The notes: generated by a model not told the origin, from the sequence alone. 64,000 nucleotides of DNA from Chrysomallon squamiferum (GCA_012295275.1 CM022669.1:7622489-7686488), one strand, 5' to 3'; shown: positions 1-11,920, counted from the first letter of the stretch. A program made the numbers and translations.

Positions 1-1
1 C

Positions 2-32
<31 letters not shown>

Positions 33-192
33 CTTTAATGAAAACTATCAAGTATAGTTATTATTTTAGTTAAAAAAATTAGAGACAAATATTGATGTTT
101 CTTATAATTAATTACATGTAACTGATTATAACAGTAAAAACTTACATTTACTCTAATCAGTCTTGTATTTCTTTATCTTTATGTTTCAGTAG

Positions 193-3100
193 GTGACAGT
201 GGATTTACGTCTCTTCCTGCTAGTTTAGGAGATAATGTGTCTAGTTCTAATAATTCTACTGTTTCACTGCCTGACAATGTATCCAGTGCATCCATGTCAA
301 GTTTTGACTTTCTAAATGAGTCCTACACTGATGAAGAAGTGCAGGAATACGTTTGGATGATGGATTATGGTCTTAAGGAAGAATACCAGGATGCTCTGGT
401 TTTGTTCTGTGACGATGATTATATGTTTGTAGAGGAGTTTTGTAAAGGTCTCAGTAAGATATTACTCAGAAACAAGAAGCCTCCTAAAGTTATAAAATGT
501 TCAGATTTTGCCCCTGAGGTAACTTCAAGAATTAAGAATTTAGAATTTGCTCTGGAACGATGTACTTACATTTTTCTGTTTCTTACAAAACATTTTGTAA
601 ATGATACATGGACTGAGTTTTCTGGTGAAACTTGTCTAATGGAGGCCATAAACAATCCAGAAAAACGATGGTGTGTGGTGCCAGTTTTCACAGAACCAAA
701 GAGAAGCTGCTCATTTAAAATACCTCCAAGTCTGAATTCTCTGAAAGGAGTCCAGTACTGGAATGGTCCTGATGACAAATTCTACAAAGAATCTGTGAAA
801 AAACTTTTAGAAGAAAGGCAGCACATTCGACTGAGAAATGAGGCCATTTTAAGGAAAAAGAGAAGGAAGTGGGTTAAAGAATTCAAGACTGATGAATACA
901 TTAGAAAGAAACTAGAAGAAGAGGAACAAAAGCAGCAACGTCAGATGCTTGAAACTCGGATTAGCTCAACTCTGCCTTCTACTTCTATTAATAAACAACA
1001 GAATGAAGGTATGTACAAATATGAAGAAGGCAACCACTTTCATCCAGTTACTGAGTCAAGGGAAGATGGTGCTGTAACTGAAGAACAGGTGGTCCTGCAA
1101 GGGGCCAGCAGGTCCCAAAGTTTTTCTGAGACAAAATGTAACAACCTTGATACCAATGTTTCTGAAGATGCTGTTTCTTTTGTATCAGATTCCCAGATTA
1201 TGCCAAATCAAAAACAGTTTAATCAAGGAGCAGTTCCACAGAATATGCTACAACAGAGACACTTGAATCAAGGACCTTTTCTACAGAATGTGCCACAACA
1301 GAGACAGTTGAATCAATATCCTGTTTGAATCAATATGAATCCTGTTGCAGTTCCACAGAATATGCCACAACACACCAGTTGAATCAAGGATCAGTTCAAC
1401 AGAATATGCCACAACAGAGACAGTTAAATCAAGGAGCAGTTCAACAGACTATGCCACAACAGAGACAGTTAAATCAAGGAGCAGTTCAACAGAATATGCC
1501 ACAACAGAGACAGTTAAATCAAGGACTAGTTCAACAGAATATGCCACAACAGAGACAGTTAAATCAAGGACTAGTTCAACAGAATATGCCACAACAGAGA
1601 CAGTTAAATCAAGGAGCAGTTCAACAGAATATGCCACAACAGAGACAGTTAAATCAAGGAGCAGTTCAACAGAATATGCCACAACAGAGACAGTTAAATC
1701 AAGGACCAGTTCAACAGAATATGCCACAACAGAGACAGTTAAATCAAGGAGCAGTTCAACAGAATATGCCACAACAGAGACAGTTAAATCAAGGAGCAGT
1801 TCAACAGAATATGCCACAACAGAGACAGTTAAATCAAGGAGCAGTTCAACAGAATATGCCATATCAGAGACAATTCAATCAAGGACCTCTTCAACAGAAT
1901 ATGTCCTATAATATACCACAAACAGGAATGCCCCAAAGTGCTCTCCCAAGTTACAAGTTTCAGCCATTTGTTGACCAGTCACAAAAGTATTTTCTCAGTC
2001 AGAAAGTATGATGCCAGACAAAATATATATATGATGCTAAACAAATACACATCCATAACTATTATTATCCACCAGCTTCAGAACAGAAACCTGTGAACAT
2101 AATCCAGCCAAAGTATGTTCAGATTGGAGATCACAATGTTTTGGCAGGTGTTAATGATCGTGAGGAAAGCACAAACAGTCTGATAGAGGAGAGTGACCAA
2201 AGTATACAATCCATGTCAGTCGGGTGAGTGGTAAATTCACTTGCAATACTATCATACTTTATAGTTGTTCCATGATAAATCAGATAAAAAAAAAAAAAAA
2301 AAAAAAAAAAAGATAACAAAAAGATCAATTAAGCAAGAGATTTGTGAAGAAATAAAATTAATTACTTCATTTGAATAAAATATTCATTAATATTTAATAT
2401 TTAGGTGAAATTAAAACAACTTTAATTGTGTCTAAAACCCAAATTTAGCAGATCAAATTAATACAAGGTTTTATGTTCAATTTGTTGCAGGGCAATAGAA
2501 AATCTATACATACCAGAACAGCCTCTGGCTTCCCCTACAGTTTCAGCTGTTTCTCAGGACAACCTGCCCAGTGACAGAGATGTAACCTATTCACCTCAAA
2601 CCTGTGTTAAGAACACTGGAGAGCCAGTCTTGCCTAACATGGCACCAGAAGCACTAGAAAACCCTGCTGCTGCACCTTTCAGATCCACAAACAACTCTTC
2701 AAAACCTGTTTGCATGATACCACCATTTAATGCAGAAGAAATGAATAAAAGAAGCTGTTTCCCAAATACAGAAATTCAGTGTACTCCTAATCTATTAGGA
2801 GAACCATCAGAGGAAAATTATGCAGAAGAACAAACACAACCAAAAGTCATTGATGATGATGATGAAGATGAAGATGATGATCAGACTTTACTGAAACAAC
2901 ATCATGTACATGTAAGTCCTCACTCTGATTCAGCTTGCATCTGCTCCTTTCAATCTGTGACCACAGTAGGTGATGGTCCACATCAGTCAAATCCAGGTAG
3001 TACATCAGGCATTTCTGTAATCTATATTCATACTTTTAAGGTAGTATGTTACAGAGTTGTTTAGTAAAATACATATCTTTAGTAACAGTCACTTTTTCTA

Positions 3101-3963
3101 CCATCAAACATATATATGGGAATATGCCAATTCAAATCTAGATAGCTGCTGGCTTCGACAGTTTTAATAATGATATTAATTTTGTTTTATTACGTAGTTC
3201 TAAAACCATTTCATACAGTTTATTGCATTTTCCTTAGACACTGTTGGTTAAGCTGTAGAAAAATGACCTATTTAATAATACTTGTGGGTTGGGGTTGGAC
3301 ACACCAGAGATACTTTTTTATTATATTTCTATCATGTGACACCTGAGGTACAAAAGATACTAACAAAATTTAATTTATTTTTTTATTTTTTTATTTTCTA
3401 AATGGTTTAAACTGTTTGCACCATTGCAGCTACAGTTTGAAAAGAAACTAATAAAACAAATGATGTATAAATTTGCTTCTTAGCTTGTTTTAACCATTAA
3501 CCTATTTATAGTGTGCTTTCTGATTGTCTGCTTTTAATTTCATTAATCATCTCTGTAAATTAAAAAGATAAACTTCCACCATTTCTATAAAATATATGTT
3601 AATATTTTAAAAAGTCTAATTCAGATCGAGAATATAAACGTGAAACCTTGCATACATATGCTTGACAACAAACCTGCAAACACATACATACACACACAAA
3701 TATTTACGTAATACATCTTTTTTTTTTTCTTTTTTTTTTTAGGACTAGAAGAAAGAAGAAATAAAAGCAGAATAAATGAAGCCAGTGACACAAGTTGTGA
3801 ACAGAATGGAAGCAGTTTTGTGGATCCGAACTTTTATAATGTTCCTTTCAGGTCTTGCAGAAAGAGTGAACTTCAGCAGAGTAATTCAGCAAATGTGGCT
3901 GAATTAAATAATAATGATAATAATGAAACAGACAAATTGTATAATAACTGTTTTATTATGTGA
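193..3963 (+). CDS. TIR-RHIM adaptor (TICAM/TRIF-like), copy 1, 5' partial and interrupted
   Basis: Likely innate-immune signalling adaptor. Coding exons inferred at 193-2223, 2491-2996 and 3743-3963; the first exon lies left of the window. The exon at 193 follows a tttcagtag acceptor aligned with copy 2, so the GTG at 237 is not a real start. A TIR domain spans about 390-900 (begins DALVLFCDDD, then CSDFAPEV at the BB-loop position, FALERCTYIFLFLT, ending in a basic RKKRRKW helix as in vertebrate TRIF). A Q/N-rich 15-residue repeat follows, then an RHIM core VQIGDHN at 2117-2137, then an acidic D/E run near 2860. The frame is broken: frame 3 ends at TGA 1326-1328 inside the repeat, the repeat continues in frame 2 to TGA 2009-2011, and frame 2 then stays open through the RHIM and joins the next exons in phase. 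It is either a decaying gene, a TIR-only protein, or an assembly error. Family assignment is confident; function is inferred. Confidence 0.7.
390..900 (+). other. TIR domain of copy 1 (intact)
   Basis: The translated block has the TIR order: a hydrophobic first strand (LVLFC) followed by acidic residues, a box-2-like segment CSDFAPEV, the buried strand YIFLFLTKHFV, and WCVVPVF. The closing basic region (LRNEAILRKKRRKW) resembles the end of the TRIF TIR. I see no clear WxxxE arrangement of the NAD-cleaving TIR enzymes, so a scaffold role fits better than an enzymatic one; that last point is inference. Confidence 0.75.
1205..1900 (+). repeat. 45-bp coding minisatellite (15-residue Q/N-rich repeat) in copy 1
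   Basis: Eleven near-perfect 45-bp units run from 1379 to 1873, each encoding a variant of LNQGAVQQNMPQQRQ. Two degenerate units lie upstream (1205-1320) and a partial unit downstream. The fifth residue varies among A, S, L and P. Copy 2 has only about one unit (9595-9630), so the array expanded, or collapsed, after duplication. Because 45 is divisible by three, unit gain or loss keeps the frame; the frame change at 1320-1345 is a separate indel. Confidence 0.95.
2108..2160 (+). other. RHIM-like amyloid motif, copy 1
   Basis: Frame 2 reads PKYVQIGDHNVLAGVND. The core V-Q-I-G plus the following N matches the tetrad of RHIM proteins (RIPK1 IQIG, RIPK3 VQVG, TRIF VQLG). It lies downstream of the TGA at 2009-2011, so it reaches protein only if that stop is bypassed or is a sequence error. 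Confidence 0.7.
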
Positions 3964-4034
3964 AAAACAACAAGTATTTTAGAGTCAGTTCTGGTGTATT
4001 TTTTATGTATTATTATGCTTTCGTTTTTATTTAT

Positions 4035-4070
<36 letters not shown>

Positions 4071-4764
4071 AACCCACAAATATCTACTATCTGTGTATAC
4101 CATAGTTCCCATTTTAAGGCATTTAGGACAAATATCCCCTAAAGTGCAATTTTTCCAATTAGATTGATGATCATGTGTGATTTTTGTCAGCATTCTAGTA
4201 CACAAACAGCTTTCCTTTTAATAATTTAAATAATAAGAGGAAAGAATAATTTATAAAGCTGTCTAGATCACAAAACATAAAATGATATTTTTTTTTTTGA
4301 CTAACACTTCTTTGTCTCCATCACTTACCCATGAAATGCTCTGAACTGCAAATGCTTTTTGTTTTCCAATGTTTTTTTTTCTTGCATCAAACAGTTTCAA
4401 CTAAATTAAAAAGTGCATCTGTGAATCTTTCAAACAAAGTGTAAAAGACTTGTGTATGCCTGCACATTAACACCTACACCATTTTTCATTGACTAATTTT
4501 TAGTGCATAGACAACAGAACAGATTTTACAGAAGTTTTAATATTTCCTGGTGCATTTCCAAGCTTGAAATCATGTGATTTCATATATATAATTTTATGTT
4601 GCCTTATTAAAGATCATATTAAAGCTTTTTTCTGAAGGTGTGATCAGCAAATTAGTAGTAGAAGGAATAGTAATCATCAAAAAATGAAAGTAATAATAAT
4701 AATAATTCTGCTTATGTTCATAATAAATACATTTTTACATTGTTGTCATTACTACTACTACTAC

Positions 4765-4827
<63 letters not shown>

Positions 4828-7800
4828 CATTGATCGTGACTTTAATCATGTTTAAAATGAATTCTGAAGCTAAAATTTGTCAATTAATACTATAACAAAA
4901 ATTAAAAAGTAAATGCTGATTTATACATTTATTTAAAACACATGGGTGTGTATGTCTGTGAATGTGTTGAAAATGTCCAACAAATGAATCAGCAGTATTG
5001 ATTTAATTATATTCTAACAATTACATAAAGCAACATTTTAATTTTTATCGTTTTCATTGTTGGGGGTTTTCTTGTGGGGTTTTTCTTCTCCACCCCCCCC
5101 ACAATTATTAAATATGATAACAGAATTTTGCAACTTTTATATAAATTTACCGTGTGTAATTATACTTAATATATAATGAATGTAAAATACAATTTTTTGC
5201 TGTATGTGTGTGTTGTTTATTAAGGAACAGTTGATGCTTCTTATGAAGAAAAAGAACATTGTATTAATATGTTAAACAAAGTTTTTATTACAGCGTTAAC
5301 TGTAAAAATTGTGGAACTAAATTATCAGTAAGTGCTTTTATCAAACTTAATCGCGTACTGGAATACGTGTATTGGTTCAGAACGTTTTTAAAATTCTAAA
5401 TAAGTTTCTAAAATATAAACCATATATATAATTTTTTATAATTGAATTTATTGATTCGTTTTGTACATTTAAGATGTATTTGAGGTAAAACAGAAATAGT
5501 GCTTATTGTAAATAGCAAACCAAGATCATGTTTAGAGTGTTGCTGGTTCAAAACCTGTTAAATGTTACATTTGTGATGAAAGATATTGAGTAAAAGAAAT
5601 ATATTCAAAACATTTTTTCTGCTGCATTTGTTGTTGGTTTTTTTTTGTTATGTGTGTGGGGTTTTTTTTTTTTTTTTTTTTTGCTTACTTATGGGTGGTG
5701 CACAGTCAAGCTAACTTACATTTGCTTTCTCATTCACTTAATCTATCAATGTGTAGACCAGTGAGAAGAAACAGTATCAATATGATCTGCATACTTACAA
5801 TTTTCTTTATTTAGTTAAGTTCTAACTCTCACTATATACTCACATTAAATAGGAATTTTGTTATAGAGTAAAATGTTAATGATGTGTAGGTGTGTGGTAA
5901 ATCTTGATTTATGACAGTAGCTTCATAGTTTATTTAATTGAATTTTCAAGTATCTTATAAAGTTACAATGTTGAAAGGAATATTAAAATTGTGATAAAAT
6001 CAATGCCTTATAACTAACGTTTATTTTAGCAGAAAATACAGCAACACTCCTCAGTTTAATGTTGCAAACTGTCAGCTCAAACAGTCATAAAAATCTCTTT
6101 ATACATTTAACACAAAATATACAAGGAACATTTTGTTTTCAAGACTTTGATTACTTTTAACTGCTAAAATTTAATACTGTCAAAAATAGATAAGCGAAAT
6201 TATGTGATATATTCTAGAACTGTGTGATAATCTCTGATAATTGAGCTAGAACACTGAAAGTCAATTCATTTGTATAGAGAAGCTCTAATTTTTCCAAAAT
6301 TAAATAATAAATAAATAATAAAGAAAATGTAATTCTTCATAAACTTTGTATTTATTATTATTATTGTTATTGTTATTGTTGTTGATGATGATGATCACCT
6401 AAGCTCATTTTAAAGACCAAAATGATCATTTGGGTAAGGAATGATTTGCTGTTTTCTTTTTATTCCTTCTACCCAATACCTGTTACATGGTTCACCGGTG
6501 ACAGCACATCATTTTTAAGCAAAATAAAGAGGATAAACATGAATTGACACGCTTTATTAATATTTGTGATATATAAAATTATAAACTTAAATTAGTCTTG
6601 ATGCTTTCAAAATCGAGAGCAAAGTGATGTGTGACATCTGTCCCAATGCTTTTCGTTACGTCTAGCCTTACGATGCTCACTGTGCGAGCCAAGTCCGCAT
6701 CGCAAGAAAGCTCGAGATCGTAAAAACATGACACAGCCTCGTTTTCAATATAAAGTTCCCGGAAGACATAGTGAATTCCAAATAAAAAGATGTTGTTGTA
6801 GTCGTCGCTTTGTGCGATGATTTTTTTAAATACTAAATACTAAATGTAAATCTGAATTTCGAACCGCAGTAGCTTGTCATAAAAATTTATGACGAGTCAT
6901 CCGTTCCATGCGAGATCGGAGATCTTCGACTTTTGTGACGGCCTGCTAGAACTAGAAATTGAACTAAAATAAAGTATTTAAGAAAACCTGTGAAAAGTGT
7001 CAAAAAAAAAAAAAAAAAAAAAAATGTAAGGTAATAGCATTGATATATTAATTTTTATTATTATTGTTTTTATTGATGTGTTTAATACACAAGATCTGAA
7101 CACGTGACATTTGAAATGGAGTCGTGACATCACTTAAGCAGATTGGTGGTTCATTTGTTCTAATAGTTGTAGTTCGTCTGACAAGACTAGAAGAAACTTC
7201 AGAGCAAATTACCTGGCTCCTTTACACAGTGATGTCACAACTATAGAAATATGGCACCACTCAGATATTTCTGAAATGTATTCTTTTGTTTCTATATTTT
7301 GTTATTAATGAAAATTTGATGGCAAAATATAAATAAAATATGACTTGGAAAATGCAGAATATTTTTAATTGTTTGTTGTTTTTCTCTCTTTTTCTTTCTT
7401 TTTTTTTCCCCTTTTAAAAAAAAAAAAAAAAAAAAAAATTAGAACAAGTTAGTTGAATTCAGTTACTAATCTTGTATTTTTGTTGTAAAGTGTAAGATGT
7501 TACATACCTAAATTTACATGAAATTTCCAAATAATGTTATTCAAATGAAATATCCAGTAAAAATGTATTGTTTTCATGCATTCTTGTTTTTCAAAATATG
7601 GATTTTCAAAATATGGATAATAGAACTGTGTTTTGATATTTGTAATTTGCTTTGTAATTTCCAACATAACAGAGAACTAAATATGACCTTTATTTCTATT
7701 CTCACTAACATATATTGTTTTGATGTGATCATATATAAGATTTCTTAATTTTGAAAGCACCCTTTATATTATTTCCCAGAAAGATATTTTTTAATAGATG

Positions 7801-7855
7801 TTTTTGGGGTTGTTGTTGTTTTTTTTTTTTTTTTTTTTTTTTTGTGGTTTTTTAG
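3964..7855. other. Spacer between the two TIR-RHIM copies
   Basis: No gene recognised. It holds the 3' flank of copy 1, an ATT microsatellite (4755-4827), several poly-T and poly-A runs, sequence shared with 12748-12873 (at 5682-5805) and with 15403-15620 (at 5820-5870 and 6195-6360), and a CpG-richer stretch at 6600-6960 that is a candidate promoter for copy 2. Confidence 0.7.
6600..6960 (+). promoter_or_regulatory. CpG-richer island, candidate promoter or 5' exon of copy 2
   Basis: Against an AT-rich background this stretch has many CG dinucleotides (ttcgttacg, gtcgtcgctt, gcgagatcgg). It includes TTCCCGGAA at 6756-6764, which fits the STAT palindrome TTCN3GAA, and CGAGTCA at 6893-6899, one base from an AP-1 site. 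It lies 0.9 kb before the coding exon of copy 2, whose ATG directly follows a splice acceptor, so an upstream untranslated exon is expected. The promoter role is inference. Confidence 0.35.
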
Positions 7856-10800
7856 ATGGATTATAGTTCAAGTGAGGAAATCGCTGAAGATGCTGTTTTA
7901 GATAACAGTAAGTAAACAGAATTAATGTGGTGGTGTCTATTAAAAAAATATTTTTCCTTATTTTTCTGGCTTTCTTTTGTAATTATTTTTTCTTAGTTGA
8001 AACACTGCTAATATTATTTCACAAAATACTGTTGTTCTGATATTTTCTGCTCATTGGTGAATACTTCTTTCACTTTTAAATTTCTTTGATCATTTTCTTT
8101 TGTGATTAACATGCTTGAATCTAGATAGAACTGTTTAAAATGTACTCTACCTCAACAAGTAGGCTACCTATCTATACACTATGTATTTCCAAGTAACTGC
8201 TTAGTCCTCATAATCATTATTTACTACTAATAAAGTTTGACAATAATATGATAAGATTTAGTGTATGTTTTTCTTTCATACAACTTCATATATGAAAAGT
8301 ATTGGTTATGTCTTTTCTACTTTGCTTATATATATCAAACCTATCAAATCTTATATATATATCAAACCTATCAAATCTTGTATATATATCAAGCCTATCA
8401 AATATAGTTATTATTTTTAGTTCAGAAATCTAAAACAAATATGGATGCTTCTTATTCCTTATAATTAATTATGTGTAATCTTTGAGGATAATAATAAAAA
8501 CCAATATTTACTCTAATCTAACTTGTATTTCTTTATATTTGTGTTTCAATAGGTGATAGTGGATTTGCCAACAACACGTCTAGTTCACACCAACATTCTG
8601 CACATCCTCAACCAGCTAGTTTAGAAGAAAATGTGTCTAGTTCTAATAATTCTACTGTTTCACCTCCTGACAATGTATCCAGTGCATCCAAATCAAGTTT
8701 GGACTTTCTAAATGAGTCCTACACTGATGAAGAAGTGCAGGAATACATTTGGATGATGGATTATGATCTTAAGGAAGAATTCCATGATATTCTGGTTTTG
8801 TTCTTTGAAGATGATGAAAATCTTGTAGAGGAGTTTTGTAAAGGTCTCAATAAGATATTACTCAAGAAACAAGAAGCCCCCTAAAGTTATAAAATTGTCA
8901 GATTTTGCCCCTGAGGTAACTTCAAGAATTAAGAATTTAGAATTTGCTCTGGAACGATGTACTTACATTTTTCTGTTTCTTACAAAACATTTTGTAAATG
9001 ATACATGGACTGAGTTTTCTGGTGAAACTTGTCTAATGGAGGCCATAAACAATCCAGAAAAACGATGGTGTGTGGTGCCAGTTTTCACAGAACCAAAGAG
9101 AAGCTGCTCATTTAAAATACCTCCAAGTCTGAATTCTCTGAAAGGAGTCCAGTACTGGAATGGTCCTGATGACAAATTCTACAAAGAATCTGTGAAGAAC
9201 ATTTTAGATAGAAAGCTGCACATTCGACTGAGAAATGAGGACAATTTAATGAAAAAGAGAAGGAAATGGATTAAAGACTTCAAGACTAAGAAATACTTTA
9301 GACAGAAACAAGAAGAAGAAAAACAAAAGCAGCAACGTCAGATGCTTGAAACTCGGATTAGCTCAACTCTGCATTCTAGGTGTATTAATAAACAACAGTA
9401 TGAAACTATGTACCCATGTGCAGATCCCAACCACATTTATCCAGTTGCTGAGTCAAGGGAGGATGGTGCCAGAACCGAAGTACAGGTGGTCCTGCAAGGG
9501 TCTAGCAACTCTCAAAGTTATTCTGAAACAACACATAACAGCCTTGATCCTAGTATTTCTGAAGATGCTGCTTCACGGAGTATGCTACAACAGATACAGT
9601 TAAATCAAGGAGCAGTTCAACAGAATATGTACTGTAATATACCACAGACACTAATGTCTCATAGTCCTCTACCAAGTTACAAACCTCAGTCATCTGCTTC
9701 TCAGTCAGAAAGTATGATGCCAGACAAAGATATATATAAGGAGGCTAAACAAATACATATCCATAACTATTATTATCCACCAGCTTCAGAACAGAAACCT
9801 GTGAACATAATCCAGCCAAAGTATGTTCAGATTGGAGATCACAATGTTGTGGTAGGTGTTAATGATTGTGAGGAAAGCACAAACAGTCTTATAAGGAGAG
9901 TGACCAAAGTATACAATCCATGTCAGTCGGGTGAGTGGTAAATACACCTGCATTTACACCATTATACTTTATCTATAGTTGTTCCACAGTAAATCTGTGG
10001 ACAGATACTAAAAGCAAGAGAACAGTGAAAACAAAATTAATTCTGCTTGGATAAAATATTCATTAATACTTAATTAATATTTTGGTGAAATTAATACAAC
10101 TTTAATTAAATCTAAAACCTAAATTTAGCAGAGCAAATTAATACAAGGTTTTATGTTCAATTTGTTGCAGGGCAATAGAAAATCTATACATACCAGAACA
10201 GCCTCTGGCTGCCACTGCAGTGTCAGCTGTTTCTCAGGACAACCTGCCCAGTGACAGAAATGTAACCTATTCACCTCAAACCTGTGTTAAGAACACAGGA
10301 GAACCTGACTTGCCTAACATGGCACCTGAAGCACTATAAGACCCTGCTGCTGCACCTTTCAGATCCACAAACAACTCTTCATTACCTGCTATCACAAAAC
10401 CTGTTTGCATCATACAGCCATTTAATGTAGAAGAAATGAATACCAGAATTTGCTTTCCAAATTCTGAAATTCAGTCTACTCCTAATCCACTAGGAGAACC
10501 GTCAGAGAAAAACTTTGATGATGATGAAGATGATATCAGACTTTACTGACACAACATCATGTACATACGTATAAGTCCTCACTGTGATTCAGCTTGAATC
10601 TGCTCTAAGCTTTCACATACATCTTTTCCATCTGTGACCACAGTAGGTGATGGTCAAATCCTGATACTACATCAGACATTTCTGTAATCTATATTTATAT
10701 TTTTAATATAGTATATTACAGAGTTGTTTCAGTAAAATTTACATCTTTAGTATAAATCACTTTTTGTATTTTATATATATATACTGTGAGATTGGTTAGC

Positions 10801-11487
10801 TGTAGAAAAATGGCCTATTTAATAGTAATTGCGGTTAGACACACCAGTGATACTTTTTTTTAATTATAATTCTATAATGTGACACCAGAAGAACAAAAGA
10901 TAAGATGTGTGTGTTTGTGGATAAAAACCTTTCTATCAATAACTGGACATTAAACAATAATAACTATAATTGCTCTTTTTTCTTTTGTTTTTTCCTGCTA
11001 AAATGTTTAAACTGTTTGCACCATCGCCTCTACAGTTTGAAAAAGAAACCAATAGTAAAACAAATGATGCATAAATTTGCTTCTAAGCTTGTTTTAACCA
11101 TTAACCTAATTATAATGTGCTTTCTGATTGTCTGCTTTTAATTTCATTAATCTGCTCTGAACATTAAAAAGATAAACTTCCACCATTTCTATAAAATATC
11201 TGTTACTATTTAAATTAGTCTATTTCAGGTTCAGAGCATAAACATGTAGTCTTGCATAGATATACATGTCTACACACATGCAAACACACACATAATCGCA
11301 CACAGAGAAACATACAACAATACAGTGCTCTAAAGCCTTTTTATTTGTTTCTAGGAATAAAAGAAGAATAAATGAAGCCTGTGACACATGTTGTCAACAG
11401 AATGGAAGCAGTTCTGTGGATCTGAACTTTCATAATGTTCCTTTCAGAGAGAGTGAATTTACGGAGAGTAATTCAGCAAGTGTGTGA
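7856..11487 (+). pseudogene. TIR-RHIM adaptor (TICAM/TRIF-like), copy 2, disrupted
   Basis: Exon 1 is 7856-7907 (starts MDYSSSEEIAED, ATG right after a ttttttag acceptor, donor gtaagt, phase 1). Exon 2 is 8553-9930; AGT is completed across the junction, which confirms the pairing. Later exons match copy 1 at 10171-about 10656 and 11355-11487. The TIR is split by one extra base near 8863-8865 (open frames 8553-8884 and 8895-9941). The RHIM core VQIGDHN at 9825-9845 is in frame with the second part. Further lesions: a one-base loss near 9890, an in-frame TAA at 10337-10339, and loss of the copy 1 donor (ggtagta replaced by tgatact near 10656). Probably a pseudogene, or a TIR/RHIM fragment. Sequencing error cannot explain all lesions, since they include substitutions. 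Confidence 0.7.
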
Positions 11488-11920
11488 ACATATTTTTTCA
11501 GATTTGATATAAATTACCCTTATTTAATTACAACTTAAAAATAATGAATGTAAAGATTATTTGTTGTTGTGTGCGTGTATGTTTTGTTTATTAAGAAATA
11601 GTTGATACTTTGTATGAAGAAGAAAGAACATTATAATAACATGTTAAAAAAAGTTTTTATTATAACGTTAACTGTAAAAAATTGTGTAACTAAATTATCA
11701 CTAAGCGTTTTTATCAAATTTAATCGTGTATTGGCATAAGAATGGTTCAGAACTTTTTAAAAATTTTAATAATTTTCTAAAATATAAACCATATATTCTC
11801 TTTTTTATAATTGAATTTAGTGATTCAGTTTTGTATTTAAGATGTATTTTGAGGTAAAACAGAAATAATGCTTCTTGTAAATAGCAAACCAATATCCTAT
11901 TTAGAGTGTTGCTGGTTCAA
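8322..11920 (+). repeat. Right copy of the direct segmental duplication
   Basis: Partner of the left block at 1-5540. Its left end carries three 29-bp units (tatatatcaaacctatcaaa type) at 8322-8400 that seem specific to this copy. The right end of clear similarity is near 11900; fragments continue at 12748-12873. Confidence 0.8.
9813..9863 (+). other. RHIM-like amyloid motif, copy 2
   Basis: The open frame reads PKYVQIGDHNVVVGVND, with the VQIG tetrad at 9825-9836 followed by D-H-N and a valine-rich strand, as in RIPK3 and TRIF. It is preceded by the tyrosine-rich segment HIHNYYYPP, as in copy 1. Confidence 0.75.

Larger units (their letters stand above)
1..5540 (+). repeat. Left copy of a direct segmental duplication
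   Basis: Introns, exons and 3' flank of copy 1 align in the same order with the block at about 8322-11920. Examples are the intron before the TIR exon (35-192 with 8395-8552), the intron end at 2445-2490 with 10125-10170, and 5221-5540 with 11595-11900. Shared non-coding sequence shows DNA-level duplication rather than retroposition. The offset falls from 8360 to about 6375 because of the minisatellite and other indels. Confidence 0.85.

Noticed and set aside
237-239. GTG as start of TIR-RHIM copy 1 (and 8633 in copy 2)
   Set aside because: The open frame continues upstream to a splice acceptor at 193 (8553), and copy 2 exon 1 joins it in phase from an ATG.
390-900. Bacterial-type or SARM1-type NAD-cleaving TIR
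   Set aside because: The segment aligns better with the TRIF TIR and I see no clear catalytic-glutamate arrangement. A structure model could still change this.
1205-1900. CRISPR-like array
   Set aside because: Direct tandem units without spacers, coding, and in an animal gene; the 39-bp SPG11 array is rejected on the same grounds.
1345-1911. Overlapping + and - open frames across the 45-bp repeat
   Set aside because: Other frames of the coding minisatellite; they share no features beyond the repeat.
5285-5330. Possible mini-exon between ttattacag and gtaagtgc
   Set aside because: The 34-bp segment has stops in useful frames, and the matching place in copy 2 has lost both splice sites.
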